NCBI RefSeq assembly: GCF_014653155.1
Contig: NZ_BNAF01000012.1
Location: forward strand, 69,141 to 133,140
Direction of reading: 5' to 3'
Length of the DNA stretch: 64,000 bases
Origin: Sphingobacterium griseoflavum
GTDB lineage: Bacteria > Bacteroidota > Bacteroidia > Sphingobacteriales > Sphingobacteriaceae
Positions within the stretch are counted from its first letter, which is position 1, and every line of letters starts with the position of its first letter. The notes beneath the pieces were generated by a model, which worked only from the letters and a program-made list of their open reading frames with translations, had not been told where the DNA came from and did not search any database. Below are positions 54,284 through 63,860 of the stretch, piece by piece. A program made the translations under genes and the position numbers.

Positions 54284-54883
54284 ATGGGTATCAACGATCG
54301 TAAGGCACGGCAGCAGGAAGAGATAAAACAGCAAATCATTGCCGAGTCATGGCATATCATTGCTGAAGAAGGTTGGCAAGCGCTGTCTATCCGTCGTATC
54401 GCAGATGCCATCGAGTACAGCGTACCCGTTATTTACAAGCATTTCGAAAATAAGGAGGCTATCCAAGAGTACTTCATCAAGGATGGTTTCGCAAAATTGA
54501 CTGAGGAAATGCGCCAAATACAGACGGCTAGCGATGATGAGCGTATTCGCGAGATCGCGTATAGCTATTGGCGGTTTGCAGCCAGTCGAACAGCGCATTA
54601 TCGGATTATGTTCAGTTTGGGCATCCCTCATTGCGAAACGGTAAATAGTGTAGCAGAGATGAAACAGATGTCTGACATGATGCGAGTGGCCATCGAAAAA
54701 TTGGCTCAAAGCCATCGGCAAGAGCACACTGATATCTACCTGAAGCTGAAAACCTTTTGGTCCATGTTGCACGGGTTTATTTCCATTGAATTGCTTTCGA
54801 ATACGGTGATTCCAGCGGAACCGACCCCTGTATTCAAAGATGCTATAGAAAGTTTTATGTATACCCTAATTAATAAAAAATAA
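54284..54883 (+). CDS. TetR/AcrR family transcriptional repressor
   Basis: 199 residues. N-terminal helix-turn-helix (about 12-60; SIRRIADAIEYSVPVIYKHF) and a variable ligand-binding domain. It probably controls the nitroreductase gene 4 bases downstream in the same operon. Divergent from the patatin-like gene. Confidence 0.9.
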   Translation: MGINDRKARQQEEIKQQIIAESWHIIAEEGWQALSIRRIADAIEYSVPVIYKHFENKEAIQEYFIKDGFAKLTEEMRQIQTASDDERIREIAYSYWRFAASRTAHYRIMFSLGIPHCETVNSVAEMKQMSDMMRVAIEKLAQSHRQEHTDIYLKLKTFWSMLHGFISIELLSNTVIPAEPTPVFKDAIESFMYTLINKK

Positions 54884-54887
54884 AAAA

Positions 54888-55526
54888 ATGAGCTTACTAC
54901 AAGATTTACAGTGGCGATATGCAACCAAAAAGATGAATGGCCAAGCGGTTGCACAAGAAAAAGTAGACTATATTGTTGAAGCTGCGCGGCTAGCACCTAC
55001 TTCATCAGGCTTGCATCCTTTTAAAGTGGTTGAGATTTCCGATCCGGAATTGAAAGCCAAGATCCAGCCTATTGCTTACGGTCAAAGCCAAATTGTCGAT
55101 GCTTCTCATGTTCTGGTATTTGCTGCATACGATGAATACACCAAAGAGCGTGTTGACTCCGTGTTTGCGCAACAAGAGAAAGAACGCAATTTGCCTCAGG
55201 GATTTGCAGACGACTATAAAAATCAATTGTTCAGCAACTTCCAACAGCAAAGTAAAGAGCAACATTTCCAACATGCCGCGCGTCAGGCTTACATCGGTTT
55301 TGGGTTGGCCATTGCCGCAGCAGCAGAACAGAAAGTCGATGCTACACCTATGGAGGGTTTTAACAATGTTGCTTTGGACGAGTTGTTAGAGCTTGATAAA
55401 TGGGGATTAAAATCCGTTACGATATTAGCTTTAGGCTATCGCGATAGCGAAAACGATTGGTTGGCCAATCTAAAGAAAGTGCGTTTGGCGAAGGAAGACT
55501 TTGTCCTTGATTTGAGCTCAAACTAA
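54888..55526 (+). CDS. Nitroreductase family NAD(P)H oxidoreductase
   Basis: 212 residues, FMN-binding nitroreductase of the NfsB/YdgI type that reduces nitroaromatics or quinones. The start MSLLQDLQWRYATKKM is typical; VEAARLAPTSSGLHPFKV and GLAIAAAAEQKVDATPMEGF and the C-terminal TILALGYRDSENDWL fit the family. It begins 4 bases after the TetR gene and ends in a terminator. Confidence 0.92.
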   Translation: MSLLQDLQWRYATKKMNGQAVAQEKVDYIVEAARLAPTSSGLHPFKVVEISDPELKAKIQPIAYGQSQIVDASHVLVFAAYDEYTKERVDSVFAQQEKERNLPQGFADDYKNQLFSNFQQQSKEQHFQHAARQAYIGFGLAIAAAAEQKVDATPMEGFNNVALDELLELDKWGLKSVTILALGYRDSENDWLANLKKVRLAKEDFVLDLSSN

Positions 55527-55549
55527 ACAGCTATATTGAAACAAAGTGA

Positions 55550-55582
55550 AAGGGGCAGTCCATTATGGGCGCCCCTTTTTTT
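55550..55582 (+). terminator. Terminator after the nitroreductase gene
   Basis: An 8-bp stem, AAAGGGGC/GCCCCTTT (55550-55557 and 55571-55578), followed by TTTTTAC. It lies between convergent genes and touches the end of pepD. Confidence 0.75.
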
Positions 55583-57036
55583 TACGTTGTCACTGGAATC
55601 TGCCGAAGTATCTGCAGCAAAAATTTCCAAAATTTCTGTACTGAAGAAATCGATACCCTTTCCTGCGGCGAATGCGCTCCCAAAATGGTCGGTCCAAAGG
55701 ATATCATATCCATCCCGGGGTAATTGGTGCCTAAAATACCGCACTCTAATCCGGCATGGCATGCCACCACTTCAGGTTCATCCGCAAAAAGGGATGCGTA
55801 GGTAGATTTTAACACATCCAAAATCTTCGACTGCGGATTCGGTGTCCAGCCGGGATAATCGCCCGAGAAAGAAACCGATGCCCCCATCAACTCGAAACAG
55901 CTCTGTAACGCGGTTGCTAAATCCCATTTCGACGATTCCACCGAAGAACGCGTCAGACATTTGACAACAATATCTCCATCCTTCACCGCTACCCGAGCCA
56001 TATTATTGGAGGTTTCCACGAGACCTACAAAATCAGCGCTCATCCGAAATACACCATTTGGCGCCGCATACAAAGCCTTCAGCAGCTTTTCTTGCACAGC
56101 CAAAGGTAACAAGGTAACAGGCGCTGCCGCCACTTTTAGTAGGCTGATCTGCAACCCGCCATCAACGGTCGCGAACTCCGCTTTCACCACTGCCACCTCC
56201 TGATCAAAAACGGAAAACACAACTTGTTCGTCTGGATCTTCAAAAGCCAATAAGGCTGAAGCTTCCCGCGGGATAGCATTCCGTAACCCGCCACCATCGA
56301 TGCTCGACAAGCGTGCGCCTGCTAAAGTCAATCTATAGAGCAAACGCGTTAAGATTTTATTAGCATTGCCCAAACCTTTATGGATTTCCATACCCGAATG
56401 TCCACCCTGCAAACCTTTCACTTCCAGCAGGTAGTAGCACATCAGGGCAGAAGGTGTGACTGGTTCATAAGCTAAGCGGGCAGTTATGTCAACCCCTCCG
56501 GCACAGCCAATATCGATTTCCGTATCCTCTTCCGTATCCAGGTTGAGCAAGATACTACCGCTTAACAATCCGCCTTGCAACCCTTTAGCTCCGGTCATTC
56601 CGGTTTCTTCATCAATCGTAAACAGCGCTTCCAGCGGTGGATGTGCAATATCCGTTGCCGCCAGCACGCCCATGATCGCGGCAACACCGATACCATTGTC
56701 TGCGCCAAGGGTTGTTCCATCTGCACGCACCCAGTCACCATCGACGAACATTTTAATACCTTCGTTATCAAAATCAAACTCCGTATCGTTATTCTTTTGA
56801 TGTACCATATCCAAGTGGGATTGTAGCACCACAGGTTGCCGTTCTTCCATACCGGGCGTAGCTGGTTTACGGATAATCACGTTGCCCACGGCATCTTTAG
56901 CGGTAGTCAAGCCCAATCCATGGCCGAAATCCAACATAAACTGAATGACGCGCTGCTCCTTCTTTGATCCTCGGGGCACCGCATTCAACGCTTCAAAATG
57001 CGTCCATACCGCCCTCGGATGTAGTTCCTTTAACAT
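55582..57036 (-). CDS. pepD: Aminoacyl-histidine dipeptidase PepD
   Basis: 484 residues from the ATG at 57036; an upstream ATG at 57081 adds 15 unlikely residues. An M20 zinc dipeptidase that cleaves Xaa-His dipeptides such as carnosine. Metal-site motifs are LQSHLDMVHQKN, DNGIGVAAIMGV, TIDEETGMTGA and the late ECGILGTNYPGMD. Length is typical. It converges with the nitroreductase gene. Confidence 0.95.
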   Translation of the reverse strand: MLKELHPRAVWTHFEALNAVPRGSKKEQRVIQFMLDFGHGLGLTTAKDAVGNVIIRKPATPGMEERQPVVLQSHLDMVHQKNNDTEFDFDNEGIKMFVDGDWVRADGTTLGADNGIGVAAIMGVLAATDIAHPPLEALFTIDEETGMTGAKGLQGGLLSGSILLNLDTEEDTEIDIGCAGGVDITARLAYEPVTPSALMCYYLLEVKGLQGGHSGMEIHKGLGNANKILTRLLYRLTLAGARLSSIDGGGLRNAIPREASALLAFEDPDEQVVFSVFDQEVAVVKAEFATVDGGLQISLLKVAAAPVTLLPLAVQEKLLKALYAAPNGVFRMSADFVGLVETSNNMARVAVKDGDIVVKCLTRSSVESSKWDLATALQSCFELMGASVSFSGDYPGWTPNPQSKILDVLKSTYASLFADEPEVVACHAGLECGILGTNYPGMDMISFGPTILGAHSPQERVSISSVQKFWKFLLQILRQIPVTT

Positions 57037-57199
57037 AGTCGTTCTCTGTTTTTCCCGGTAAAAATACACATTATTGTACATAAAGCTAGAAAAGCTATTT
57101 TCCAGATGACAATTTGAAGCCCCCCCTCCTTTTGTCGATTCCTAGATACTTTCATCAACATTTTTAGTATCTTAATCCTAGAATCGCAAAAACCATCAG

Positions 57200-57811
57200 A
57201 TGAAATCATCGAAAGAGAAAATGATTGCCGGAGAAATATATCGCGCTATGGGCAGAGAATTGTTTGACGAAAGACAGTACGCCAAAGAGCAACTCCATAT
57301 TTTTAACAACTTAGCGCCCTCTAAAATAAAAGCAAGAAACCAGCTCCTAAAAAAGCTCTTCGGCAGAACAACCAATTTGTTTTTTATAGAACCTCCGTTT
57401 CGTTGTGATTACGGTTATAATATCTTTTTGGGAGACAACTTCTACGCAAACTTTAATCTCACCATCTTGGACTGTGCACCGGTTACGATTGGAGCCAATG
57501 TATTGATCGGACCAAATGTATCCCTTTTCACCGCAGGGCATCCCGTACATCCAGAGACGCGAGCGGCGGGCTGGGAGTTTGCGAAGCCAATAAACATAGC
57601 CGATAACGTTTGGATTGGGGGCCACACAGTTGTGAATCCCGGTGTCAGCATTGGTAAAAATGCGGTGATCGGCTCCGGATCTGTCGTGACGAAAGATATA
57701 CCGGCCAATGTTGTGGCCGCTGGCAACCCTTGCCGTGTCATTCGGCCTATCGACGAGCGCGACAAACAGTATTATTATAAAGGAGAGCGAATGCCAAATC
57801 TTGAGGAATAA
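57200..57811 (+). CDS. Maltose/galactoside O-acetyltransferase family
   Basis: 203 residues. An acetyl-CoA-dependent sugar O-acetyltransferase with an N-terminal Mac domain (MIAGEIYRAMGRELFDER) and a left-handed beta helix of hexapeptide repeats, for example NVLIGPNVSLFTAGHPVHPE with the catalytic His and IGKNAVIGSGSVVTKDIPAN. It is similar to Maa or LacA; the sugar acceptor is not known. Monocistronic. Confidence 0.92.
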   Translation: MKSSKEKMIAGEIYRAMGRELFDERQYAKEQLHIFNNLAPSKIKARNQLLKKLFGRTTNLFFIEPPFRCDYGYNIFLGDNFYANFNLTILDCAPVTIGANVLIGPNVSLFTAGHPVHPETRAAGWEFAKPINIADNVWIGGHTVVNPGVSIGKNAVIGSGSVVTKDIPANVVAAGNPCRVIRPIDERDKQYYYKGERMPNLEE

Positions 57812-57888
57812 GCCGTCCATTAAGGATCAGCATAGTTCGCTGATCCCTTGGTGGCCTGAAGGTCGAAAAAGTCTATTATCGGAAATTA

Positions 57889-58710
57889 CTAATTTGTATC
57901 TTTTTGTTTCAGGATACGGCTTACTTCATCCAGCAATACGGGCAAACCAGGGTAAACCATATCATGCCCATAACCATCAAATTCCAACAGTCTTGTATCC
58001 CGATGGCCTACGACATTCAGCATTCGTTTGAGGTAGGCATTTTCTTCATACCTGCCAAGCATTTCCTTTTCCCGATCACCGGTCAGCAGAACGATCGGGG
58101 CAGCGTCCTTACGTACCCAAAACAATGGGGAATAGGCGTCGATAGTGGGCTGTTTCTCATCCACCCCCTGCTCCTTGCGCGCCGTAAAATGGGTGATTGC
58201 CTGTCCGCTGAAGGGAATGATGCCTGCCAGTTGGTTGGCATCCAAGCCTTCTTCCTTCAAATAGCGTTTGTTAAGTCCCAGCATGAGTGCAAGATAACCA
58301 CCTGCGGAATGACCCGACAGGAACATCTTACCCGCATCACCGTTATATTTTTCTGCATGCTTCAAGACAAATGAAACCGACTTCGCAGCATCCTGTATAA
58401 TATCTTCTACTTTCACGAGCGGTGAAAAACGATAGCCCACCCCGACAATGACATAACCCTTCTCCTTTAAAAAACTGGGGATTTCCTTCCGCCCGCCTGT
58501 CAGCCCGCCGCCGTGATACCATATAATGATCGGCCTTTTTTCGCCCTCCGTTGGATAGTGTATATCCAATTGGCATTGGGCGCGTTGGTAATCGGAGACC
58601 GGCTTTTCCACATAATCTATATTTTCCACTGTGGTATAAGCTTGAACCGCTTGGCTATGCGCGTTAAAAAATGTACTGAGCGAAATAAAAAATAATAATA
58701 CTGTTCTCAT
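57889..58710 (-). CDS. Secreted alpha/beta hydrolase (esterase)
   Basis: 273 residues with a signal peptide (cleaved near AHSQ). Carboxylesterase type with oxyanion motif WYHGGGLTGG, nucleophile Ser in LSGHSAGGYLALM, and late Asp and His in LLTGDREKEM and FDGYGHDMVY. It probably hydrolyses acetyl or other esters in the periplasm. It converges with the O-acetyltransferase gene, which could fit opposite reactions on acetylated sugars; this is only a suggestion. Confidence 0.85.
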   Translation of the reverse strand: MRTVLLFFISLSTFFNAHSQAVQAYTTVENIDYVEKPVSDYQRAQCQLDIHYPTEGEKRPIIIWYHGGGLTGGRKEIPSFLKEKGYVIVGVGYRFSPLVKVEDIIQDAAKSVSFVLKHAEKYNGDAGKMFLSGHSAGGYLALMLGLNKRYLKEEGLDANQLAGIIPFSGQAITHFTARKEQGVDEKQPTIDAYSPLFWVRKDAAPIVLLTGDREKEMLGRYEENAYLKRMLNVVGHRDTRLLEFDGYGHDMVYPGLPVLLDEVSRILKQKDTN

Positions 58711-58767
58711 AATACGATGTTTGGCCTCAAAGTACCAAAAAAAGATACAGCATGCAAACGGTCGCTA

Positions 58768-60423
58768 TTATTTGCTTCGGATAAGATAGACCAACAGGAT
58801 GCCGGAGAGGATAAAACTCACCGTAAAGCCTAGCCAAGAAAGAATAGGCATTCCCCAAATCAAGTAACCTACACGGCCATGTGCCAAAATGCTTGCGCCT
58901 ACCCCGAAAGTCATGGCCAAAATCGAGAGCAAAAACTTATTTCCGATACGATGAAAGACCAGCTGCATACGGTCGAAATCCTGGATCTTGTGGTTCAACG
59001 TCAGCTTGTCCGCTTTTGCTTTCTCCAAAAGCGTGATCAAATCTTCTGGTACCTCGGATAGTACATCTTTCATAAATTTGGCCTTATCGAGCAGTTGCTT
59101 TTTAATATATTCGGCCGACATTTTTTGTTGCGCAATTTTCTTGGCAAAAGGCTTGATACTTTCAGGGACATTCAGTTCGGCATGCAACTGCCGGCCTGTG
59201 CCTTCTAAAATGGAAACCCCGCGCAGCAGCAAATACACGAAATCTGGCAGCAATATGCTGTTATATTGCAAAATTTTGTTGAGTTTAAAGAGCATAACGG
59301 AAATATCGATATCATCCAGCGCATTCTCTTCAATCATCTGGAAGATCTCATACGCATCACGCTCCAGTTGCCTTTCGTCATCAATATGATGCACCACGGC
59401 TAATTTTTTGACATTGCGGATAAGATCCTTGGCATCGTTCATCAAAAAATTGATGACCATGGCCTCGATCATATCGCGATCTCTTGGAATCATAAAGCCC
59501 ATCGATCCAAAATCGATAAACACAATCTGCCCTGTTTGGTTGATCAATACATTCCCCGGGTGTGGGTCTGCATGAAAAAAGCCATGTTGCAGCACCTGCT
59601 CCAAATAAAGATCTAAACAATGCTGCAGTACCGTTTGAGGCTGCAAACCTTGATCCAGCAACCGTTCCACATCGTTAATTTTGAAACCTGCTATAAATTC
59701 CATACACAAGATCTCGTCATTGGAGTAGGCGCGGTAGATTTTCGGCACGTAGACCAAGCTGTTCCCCTTAAAATTTCGGCGAAAGCGTTCAATATTATTC
59801 AGCTCATTGGTGAAAGAAAGCTCTCCGATCAAGGAATTGGCAAAGGACTGTACAATTTCATATAAATTGATCTTCTGAATAATTTCATATTTGCTACGCA
59901 ACAACTTCACCAAGTCCAAGATAAAGTCGAGGTCGGCATGCACAATTTGGTTAATTTGGCCACGCTTCACCTTAAAGATAACCGCCGTTCCGTCTCTTAG
60001 TGTGCCGCGATAAACTTGCGCGATAGATGCCGCCGCTATCGGTTCCTCCGTTATCGATTCGAAGTGTTCGTCCAGATCGATACCCAGTGATTTAGCCAGC
60101 TTTTCTTGCAGCTTCATCGGTTCGGGAGGCACTTCATCCTGCAATTTGATCAGCTCTTGACGTAGATCATCTGGGATGATGTCGGCACGGTTGCTCAACA
60201 GCTGCCCCAATTTGATGAACGTTGGCCCAAGCTCCTCGATCGCGAGGCGTACGCGGACATTAAAATCTTCTTCAAAGATACGTTTGGTGTGCGCATTCCA
60301 AAGCAATATACTATCTGGGATCAGGCGATCGATATTCGAACGGGAAATGACTTCGTCAAAACCGTGCTTAGACAAAATGCGTAGAATCTGCGCCACCCGC
60401 CTGATTTTATGCATGCCGTACAT
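58768..60423 (-). CDS. AarF/UbiB family atypical kinase-like protein
   Basis: 551 residues. ABC1 atypical kinase with the family's KxGQ motif in FIKLGQLLSNRADIIP, the Ala-rich loop IAAASIAQVYRG, and the catalytic segments FFHADPHPGNVLI and IVFIDFGSMG. Two C-terminal membrane helices (about 495-545). Related to UbiB, needed for ubiquinone synthesis in proteobacteria, but Bacteroidota use menaquinone, so the exact role here is open. It precedes the outer-membrane protein gene by 3 bases in the gene order. Confidence 0.92.
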   Translation of the reverse strand: MYGMHKIRRVAQILRILSKHGFDEVISRSNIDRLIPDSILLWNAHTKRIFEEDFNVRVRLAIEELGPTFIKLGQLLSNRADIIPDDLRQELIKLQDEVPPEPMKLQEKLAKSLGIDLDEHFESITEEPIAAASIAQVYRGTLRDGTAVIFKVKRGQINQIVHADLDFILDLVKLLRSKYEIIQKINLYEIVQSFANSLIGELSFTNELNNIERFRRNFKGNSLVYVPKIYRAYSNDEILCMEFIAGFKINDVERLLDQGLQPQTVLQHCLDLYLEQVLQHGFFHADPHPGNVLINQTGQIVFIDFGSMGFMIPRDRDMIEAMVINFLMNDAKDLIRNVKKLAVVHHIDDERQLERDAYEIFQMIEENALDDIDISVMLFKLNKILQYNSILLPDFVYLLLRGVSILEGTGRQLHAELNVPESIKPFAKKIAQQKMSAEYIKKQLLDKAKFMKDVLSEVPEDLITLLEKAKADKLTLNHKIQDFDRMQLVFHRIGNKFLLSILAMTFGVGASILAHGRVGYLIWGMPILSWLGFTVSFILSGILLVYLIRSK

Positions 60424-60426
60424 AGG

Positions 60427-61089
60427 CTAATCGATATAGTTATCCAGACCGATGGCATGACTCACCTTCTCACTTAAGCTGGTAATATCGGATTTCAACC
60501 CAACCATAAGCGTCAGGAATTGAACGGGGTTTCCTTCAATTTGCCTGAAGTGCTGCAGATAACCTAATTCGGCGCCAATAAAGAAGCCCGGGAATTTGTA
60601 GTCAGCACCGACGCCCATCTTTCCCGCAACAGATACAGAATACTTATTGTCCATTTTCAGTACCTGCCCAACAAGCTCGCCACGAGGCTCGCTCACCAAC
60701 CCTATTGCCGGACCTAAATAAACGAAGGTATTCAGACGCTTAAATTGCCTACGACGGCCAGCAGCGAGACTCAGCATATAAAAATTTGCACGCCCGTTTT
60801 GAACCATATAATTATAATCCGGATCTGGACGTTGCTGATTGTAACCATATGTTAGCAGGTATAGGGTCGGAGTCAGAAAGTAGCGCGAATCTTTCAACGA
60901 AATATCCAGCCCCATACTTCCTGAAAACAATTTGGTGGTGAATACGTTGTTTGTTTTTCCCATAGGGAAAGACAGCCCTGTACCGCCCAAATAATAAATT
61001 TTATGGTAATGAATTGTATCCTGCTCTTCTTGCGCAAACCCAGTTGTAAAACATAAGGTTAGCAGCACCATTGTAATCAGCTTTCTCAT
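60427..61089 (-). CDS. Putative outer-membrane beta-barrel protein
   Basis: 220 residues from the ATG at 61089; an ATG 10 codons upstream gives an odd start. Signal peptide ending FAQ. The mature region is a beta-rich 8-strand-type barrel with aromatic girdle residues (YLGGTGLSFPMGKTN, YFLTPTLYLLTYGYN, FFIGAELGYLQHFRQ). No family recognised. It lies immediately upstream of the UbiB-like gene. Confidence 0.6.
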   Translation of the reverse strand: MRKLITMVLLTLCFTTGFAQEEQDTIHYHKIYYLGGTGLSFPMGKTNNVFTTKLFSGSMGLDISLKDSRYFLTPTLYLLTYGYNQQRPDPDYNYMVQNGRANFYMLSLAAGRRRQFKRLNTFVYLGPAIGLVSEPRGELVGQVLKMDNKYSVSVAGKMGVGADYKFPGFFIGAELGYLQHFRQIEGNPVQFLTLMVGLKSDITSLSEKVSHAIGLDNYID

Positions 61090-61155
61090 GAAACCATCTT
61101 TATTGTTATCTTTAAACAATAAATTGATTCAAAAGTTTTTCAGAAGAAAGCAGTG

Positions 61156-61767
61156 CTATAAGAAATTTTTGCTTTGCGGACCTTGGTTGAATAAAAGATC
61201 GATAACACTCAGCTCTGGCAGAAAGCCATGCCGTTCTTCAAACACCTGGTAATAGGCAGGCTGGGTTGGCCAAAAATGATCTCTTTTCGGATGGATGAGC
61301 GTTCGTAAATCTGCGGCCGATTCAGGCGATACATACGCTTCGCTGAAGTGTACACTGCGATTTAATTTCAAACATGTCAACAACAACTCAAGTTGTGCAA
61401 AATTAAAATCGAAAAGGAAAGCATGTTGCCGATCATAAAATTTACGAAAATCGTCTTCATAGTATTCAAAATAGGCTGAGCTCCGGTAAGCCGTTTGCAA
61501 GCTTAGCCAGTGGAGGCGTTGCCAATCGTGCTCGTAATTGATTCGGATATCTTTCATCGCTACCCTCTCTTTCCTTCCGTGTACAATCGGGACGATAAGA
61601 TCCAATACGCCGTTGGCCGAAGCAATCCTAGCTCTCGTACGATAGCTCTGCTTCGCATAGTGCTCATGCTTTTCCAACAGCAATGCCTCGCTTCCAGCCT
61701 GTTTGATGGCGTGGAAATAGGATACTGGCGGCAAGTAAAAAGCAGGTAAGAGCAGAGAAGAATTCAT
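61156..61767 (-). CDS. WbqC-like family protein
   Basis: 203 residues of the WbqC/AfsA-like family. The N-terminal LLLPAFYLPPVSYFHAI and KQSYRTRARIASANGVLDLI match the family start. Members are linked to polysaccharide or antigen clusters and have been suggested to be glycosyltransferase-like, but the function is unproven. Divergent from the acyltransferase gene. Confidence 0.85.
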   Translation of the reverse strand: MNSSLLLPAFYLPPVSYFHAIKQAGSEALLLEKHEHYAKQSYRTRARIASANGVLDLIVPIVHGRKERVAMKDIRINYEHDWQRLHWLSLQTAYRSSAYFEYYEDDFRKFYDRQHAFLFDFNFAQLELLLTCLKLNRSVHFSEAYVSPESAADLRTLIHPKRDHFWPTQPAYYQVFEERHGFLPELSVIDLLFNQGPQSKNFL

Positions 61768-61843
61768 CGATTTTAACTATTTTAGGCAAAAGTAAACTTA
61801 TTTAGGGATATTTGCAGAAATTTCAAGCGATTTGACCGTCTTC

Positions 61844-62710
61844 ATGGGAAAAAAAAGTATAGCAGCATTACTCTATCTTACATCTTTGCTACCATTTTGG
61901 TTACTGTACAGCGTTTCTGACTTGTTGTATTACATCCTTTTTTATGTGGTTCGGTACCGTAGACAGGTCGTATCCGACAATCTCGAAAATGCTTTCCCCG
62001 ATAAATCCGCCGAAGAGCGAGATGTTATAGCAAAAAAGTTTTATAGATTTCTACCCGACCTCGTGGTGGAGGCCGTCAAAATGCGCACAATGAGGGCAAC
62101 CACCGTCAGCAAGCGTATCGAGTTACTTAATGCGGAAGAGGTTTATCAACACCTTGATCAAGGAAAAGGGGTTATTGGCGTTACCGCACATTACGGAAAT
62201 TGGGAATTGGGTATCTACAGGCTTTCGCTAATGACTTCTTTACCGAAACTGATCATATATAAACCGTTGAGCAATAGCGATTTTAACAGCGTGTACAATG
62301 ATCTCCGGTGTCGCTTCGGAGCCACCATGGTTCCCATGAAACAGATCCTAAGGCATATCGTGAAACTTCGTAATAAACCGCATATCAGCATGTTCGTTGC
62401 TGATCAAACGCCCACTTACCAAGATTCTGACTATTACATGGACTTTCTCCAGCAGGAAACCTTGGTGTACACCGGCACGGAACGAATCGCCAAACTGACA
62501 AAAAATCCGGTAGTTTACTGCCATATTGGTCGAAAGAAAAAGCGAGGATATTACTATTGTAAATTCACGACCCTAGTAAGCGATCCGGACTGTTACGAAG
62601 CAAACGAAATCACACAGATCCACAATCGATTTACCGAAAAGATGATCAAAAGCCAACCCGAATATTGGCTTTGGTCGCACAGACGTTGGAAAAGAAAACG
62701 CAGATCATGA
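61844..62710 (+). CDS. LpxL-like lipid A acyltransferase
   Basis: 288 residues from the ATG at 61844; an in-frame TTG at 61832 is less likely. One N-terminal membrane helix, and the HTrB/LpxL acyltransferase domain with the HX4(D/E) catalytic motif in TAHYGNWELG and FVADQTPTYQD. It probably adds a secondary acyl chain to lipid A. Its stop overlaps the start of the GT2 gene by 4 bases (ATGA). Confidence 0.9.
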   Translation: MGKKSIAALLYLTSLLPFWLLYSVSDLLYYILFYVVRYRRQVVSDNLENAFPDKSAEERDVIAKKFYRFLPDLVVEAVKMRTMRATTVSKRIELLNAEEVYQHLDQGKGVIGVTAHYGNWELGIYRLSLMTSLPKLIIYKPLSNSDFNSVYNDLRCRFGATMVPMKQILRHIVKLRNKPHISMFVADQTPTYQDSDYYMDFLQQETLVYTGTERIAKLTKNPVVYCHIGRKKKRGYYYCKFTTLVSDPDCYEANEITQIHNRFTEKMIKSQPEYWLWSHRRWKRKRRS

Positions 62711-63738
62711 AACATTACCCACGCGTGGCCGTCGTGATCCTTAATTGGAACGGACGATTTTTTTTAGAGAAATTTTTACCTTCTGTATATAACAGTCGCT
62801 ACCCTAACGTCGAATTTGTGATAGGTGACAACAGCTCGACGGATGATTCACTCTTATTTGTCGAGGAAAATTACCCGACGATACGGGTGATCAGAAATCC
62901 CAGCAACTTAGGTTTCGCCGGTGGATACAATGCCATCTTGGAACAGGTGGAGGCGGACTATTTTGTATTGCTAAATTCAGATGTGGAAGTTACGGAATCG
63001 TGGATCGAACCCATCATCGATTATCTAGAGCAGCATCCAAACATCGCGGCGGCACAGCCCAAAATAAAGGCCTACCACGATAAAGACATGTTTGAACATG
63101 CCGGAGCCGCCGGCGGTTTTTTGGACACTTACGGCTACCCGTTCTGTCGAGGACGACTGTTCGATTCGGTCGAACGCGATATGGGTCAATATGATGACAA
63201 TTACGAAGTATTCTGGGCATCTGGCGCAGCACTTTTTATACGATCTTCACGTTGGAAGGAAGCCGGAGGATTCGATGCCGATTTCTTTGCGCACATGGAA
63301 GAAATTGACCTTTGCTGGCGGTTAAAACGGATGGGTTACGGCATTGCAGTCGTAAGCGATGCAACCGTCTACCATGTAGGAGGCGGCACGTTGAGTGCAA
63401 GTAATCCAAAGAAAACGTATCTAAACTTCAGAAATAATTTGGTCATGTTGCAAAAAAACCTACCATTTTTACCGGCATGCTGGATCATTTTCGTACGCAT
63501 GTGGATGGATCTATTGGCTTTGTTGAAATTTTTGGCTGACGGAAAATTCCGCGATGCATGGGCTGTCAGCCGGTCGCACCAACATTTCTTTGTTTATTTC
63601 TTTCGCAATGCTAAGAAGCGTCGCAGTTACAAGCAAACGATGAGTACAGCAGGCATGTACACTAAAAGCATTATTTGGTCATATTACGTGAATAAAATAC
63701 GCAAATTCTCCAGCTTGAAAGGTGATAATTTCAAATAA
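62707..63738 (+). CDS. Family 2 glycosyltransferase
   Basis: 343 residues from the ATG at 62707, overlapping the acyltransferase stop by 4 bases. GT-A fold with nucleotide-sugar site VVILNWNGRFFLEKFLPSVY, the DxD-like segment LNSDVEVTESW, and the catalytic region DADFFAHMEEIDLCWRLKR. A membrane-associated C-terminal segment (ACWIIFVRMWMDLLALLKF) follows. Sugar donor and acceptor unknown; the coupling to LpxL suggests a cell-surface glycolipid. Confidence 0.92.
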   Translation: MKHYPRVAVVILNWNGRFFLEKFLPSVYNSRYPNVEFVIGDNSSTDDSLLFVEENYPTIRVIRNPSNLGFAGGYNAILEQVEADYFVLLNSDVEVTESWIEPIIDYLEQHPNIAAAQPKIKAYHDKDMFEHAGAAGGFLDTYGYPFCRGRLFDSVERDMGQYDDNYEVFWASGAALFIRSSRWKEAGGFDADFFAHMEEIDLCWRLKRMGYGIAVVSDATVYHVGGGTLSASNPKKTYLNFRNNLVMLQKNLPFLPACWIIFVRMWMDLLALLKFLADGKFRDAWAVSRSHQHFFVYFFRNAKKRRSYKQTMSTAGMYTKSIIWSYYVNKIRKFSSLKGDNFK

Positions 63739-63860
63739 TGCATGGACCGTCGAATAACAGCGTTTCCTGCTGTAGGCGGACCGATCTCTAGTCAGGTACA
63801 ATGGTATAAAAAGCGTGGTGATAGTATGTTTACAGCCTAATTTTACTAAATTTGTTCTCT

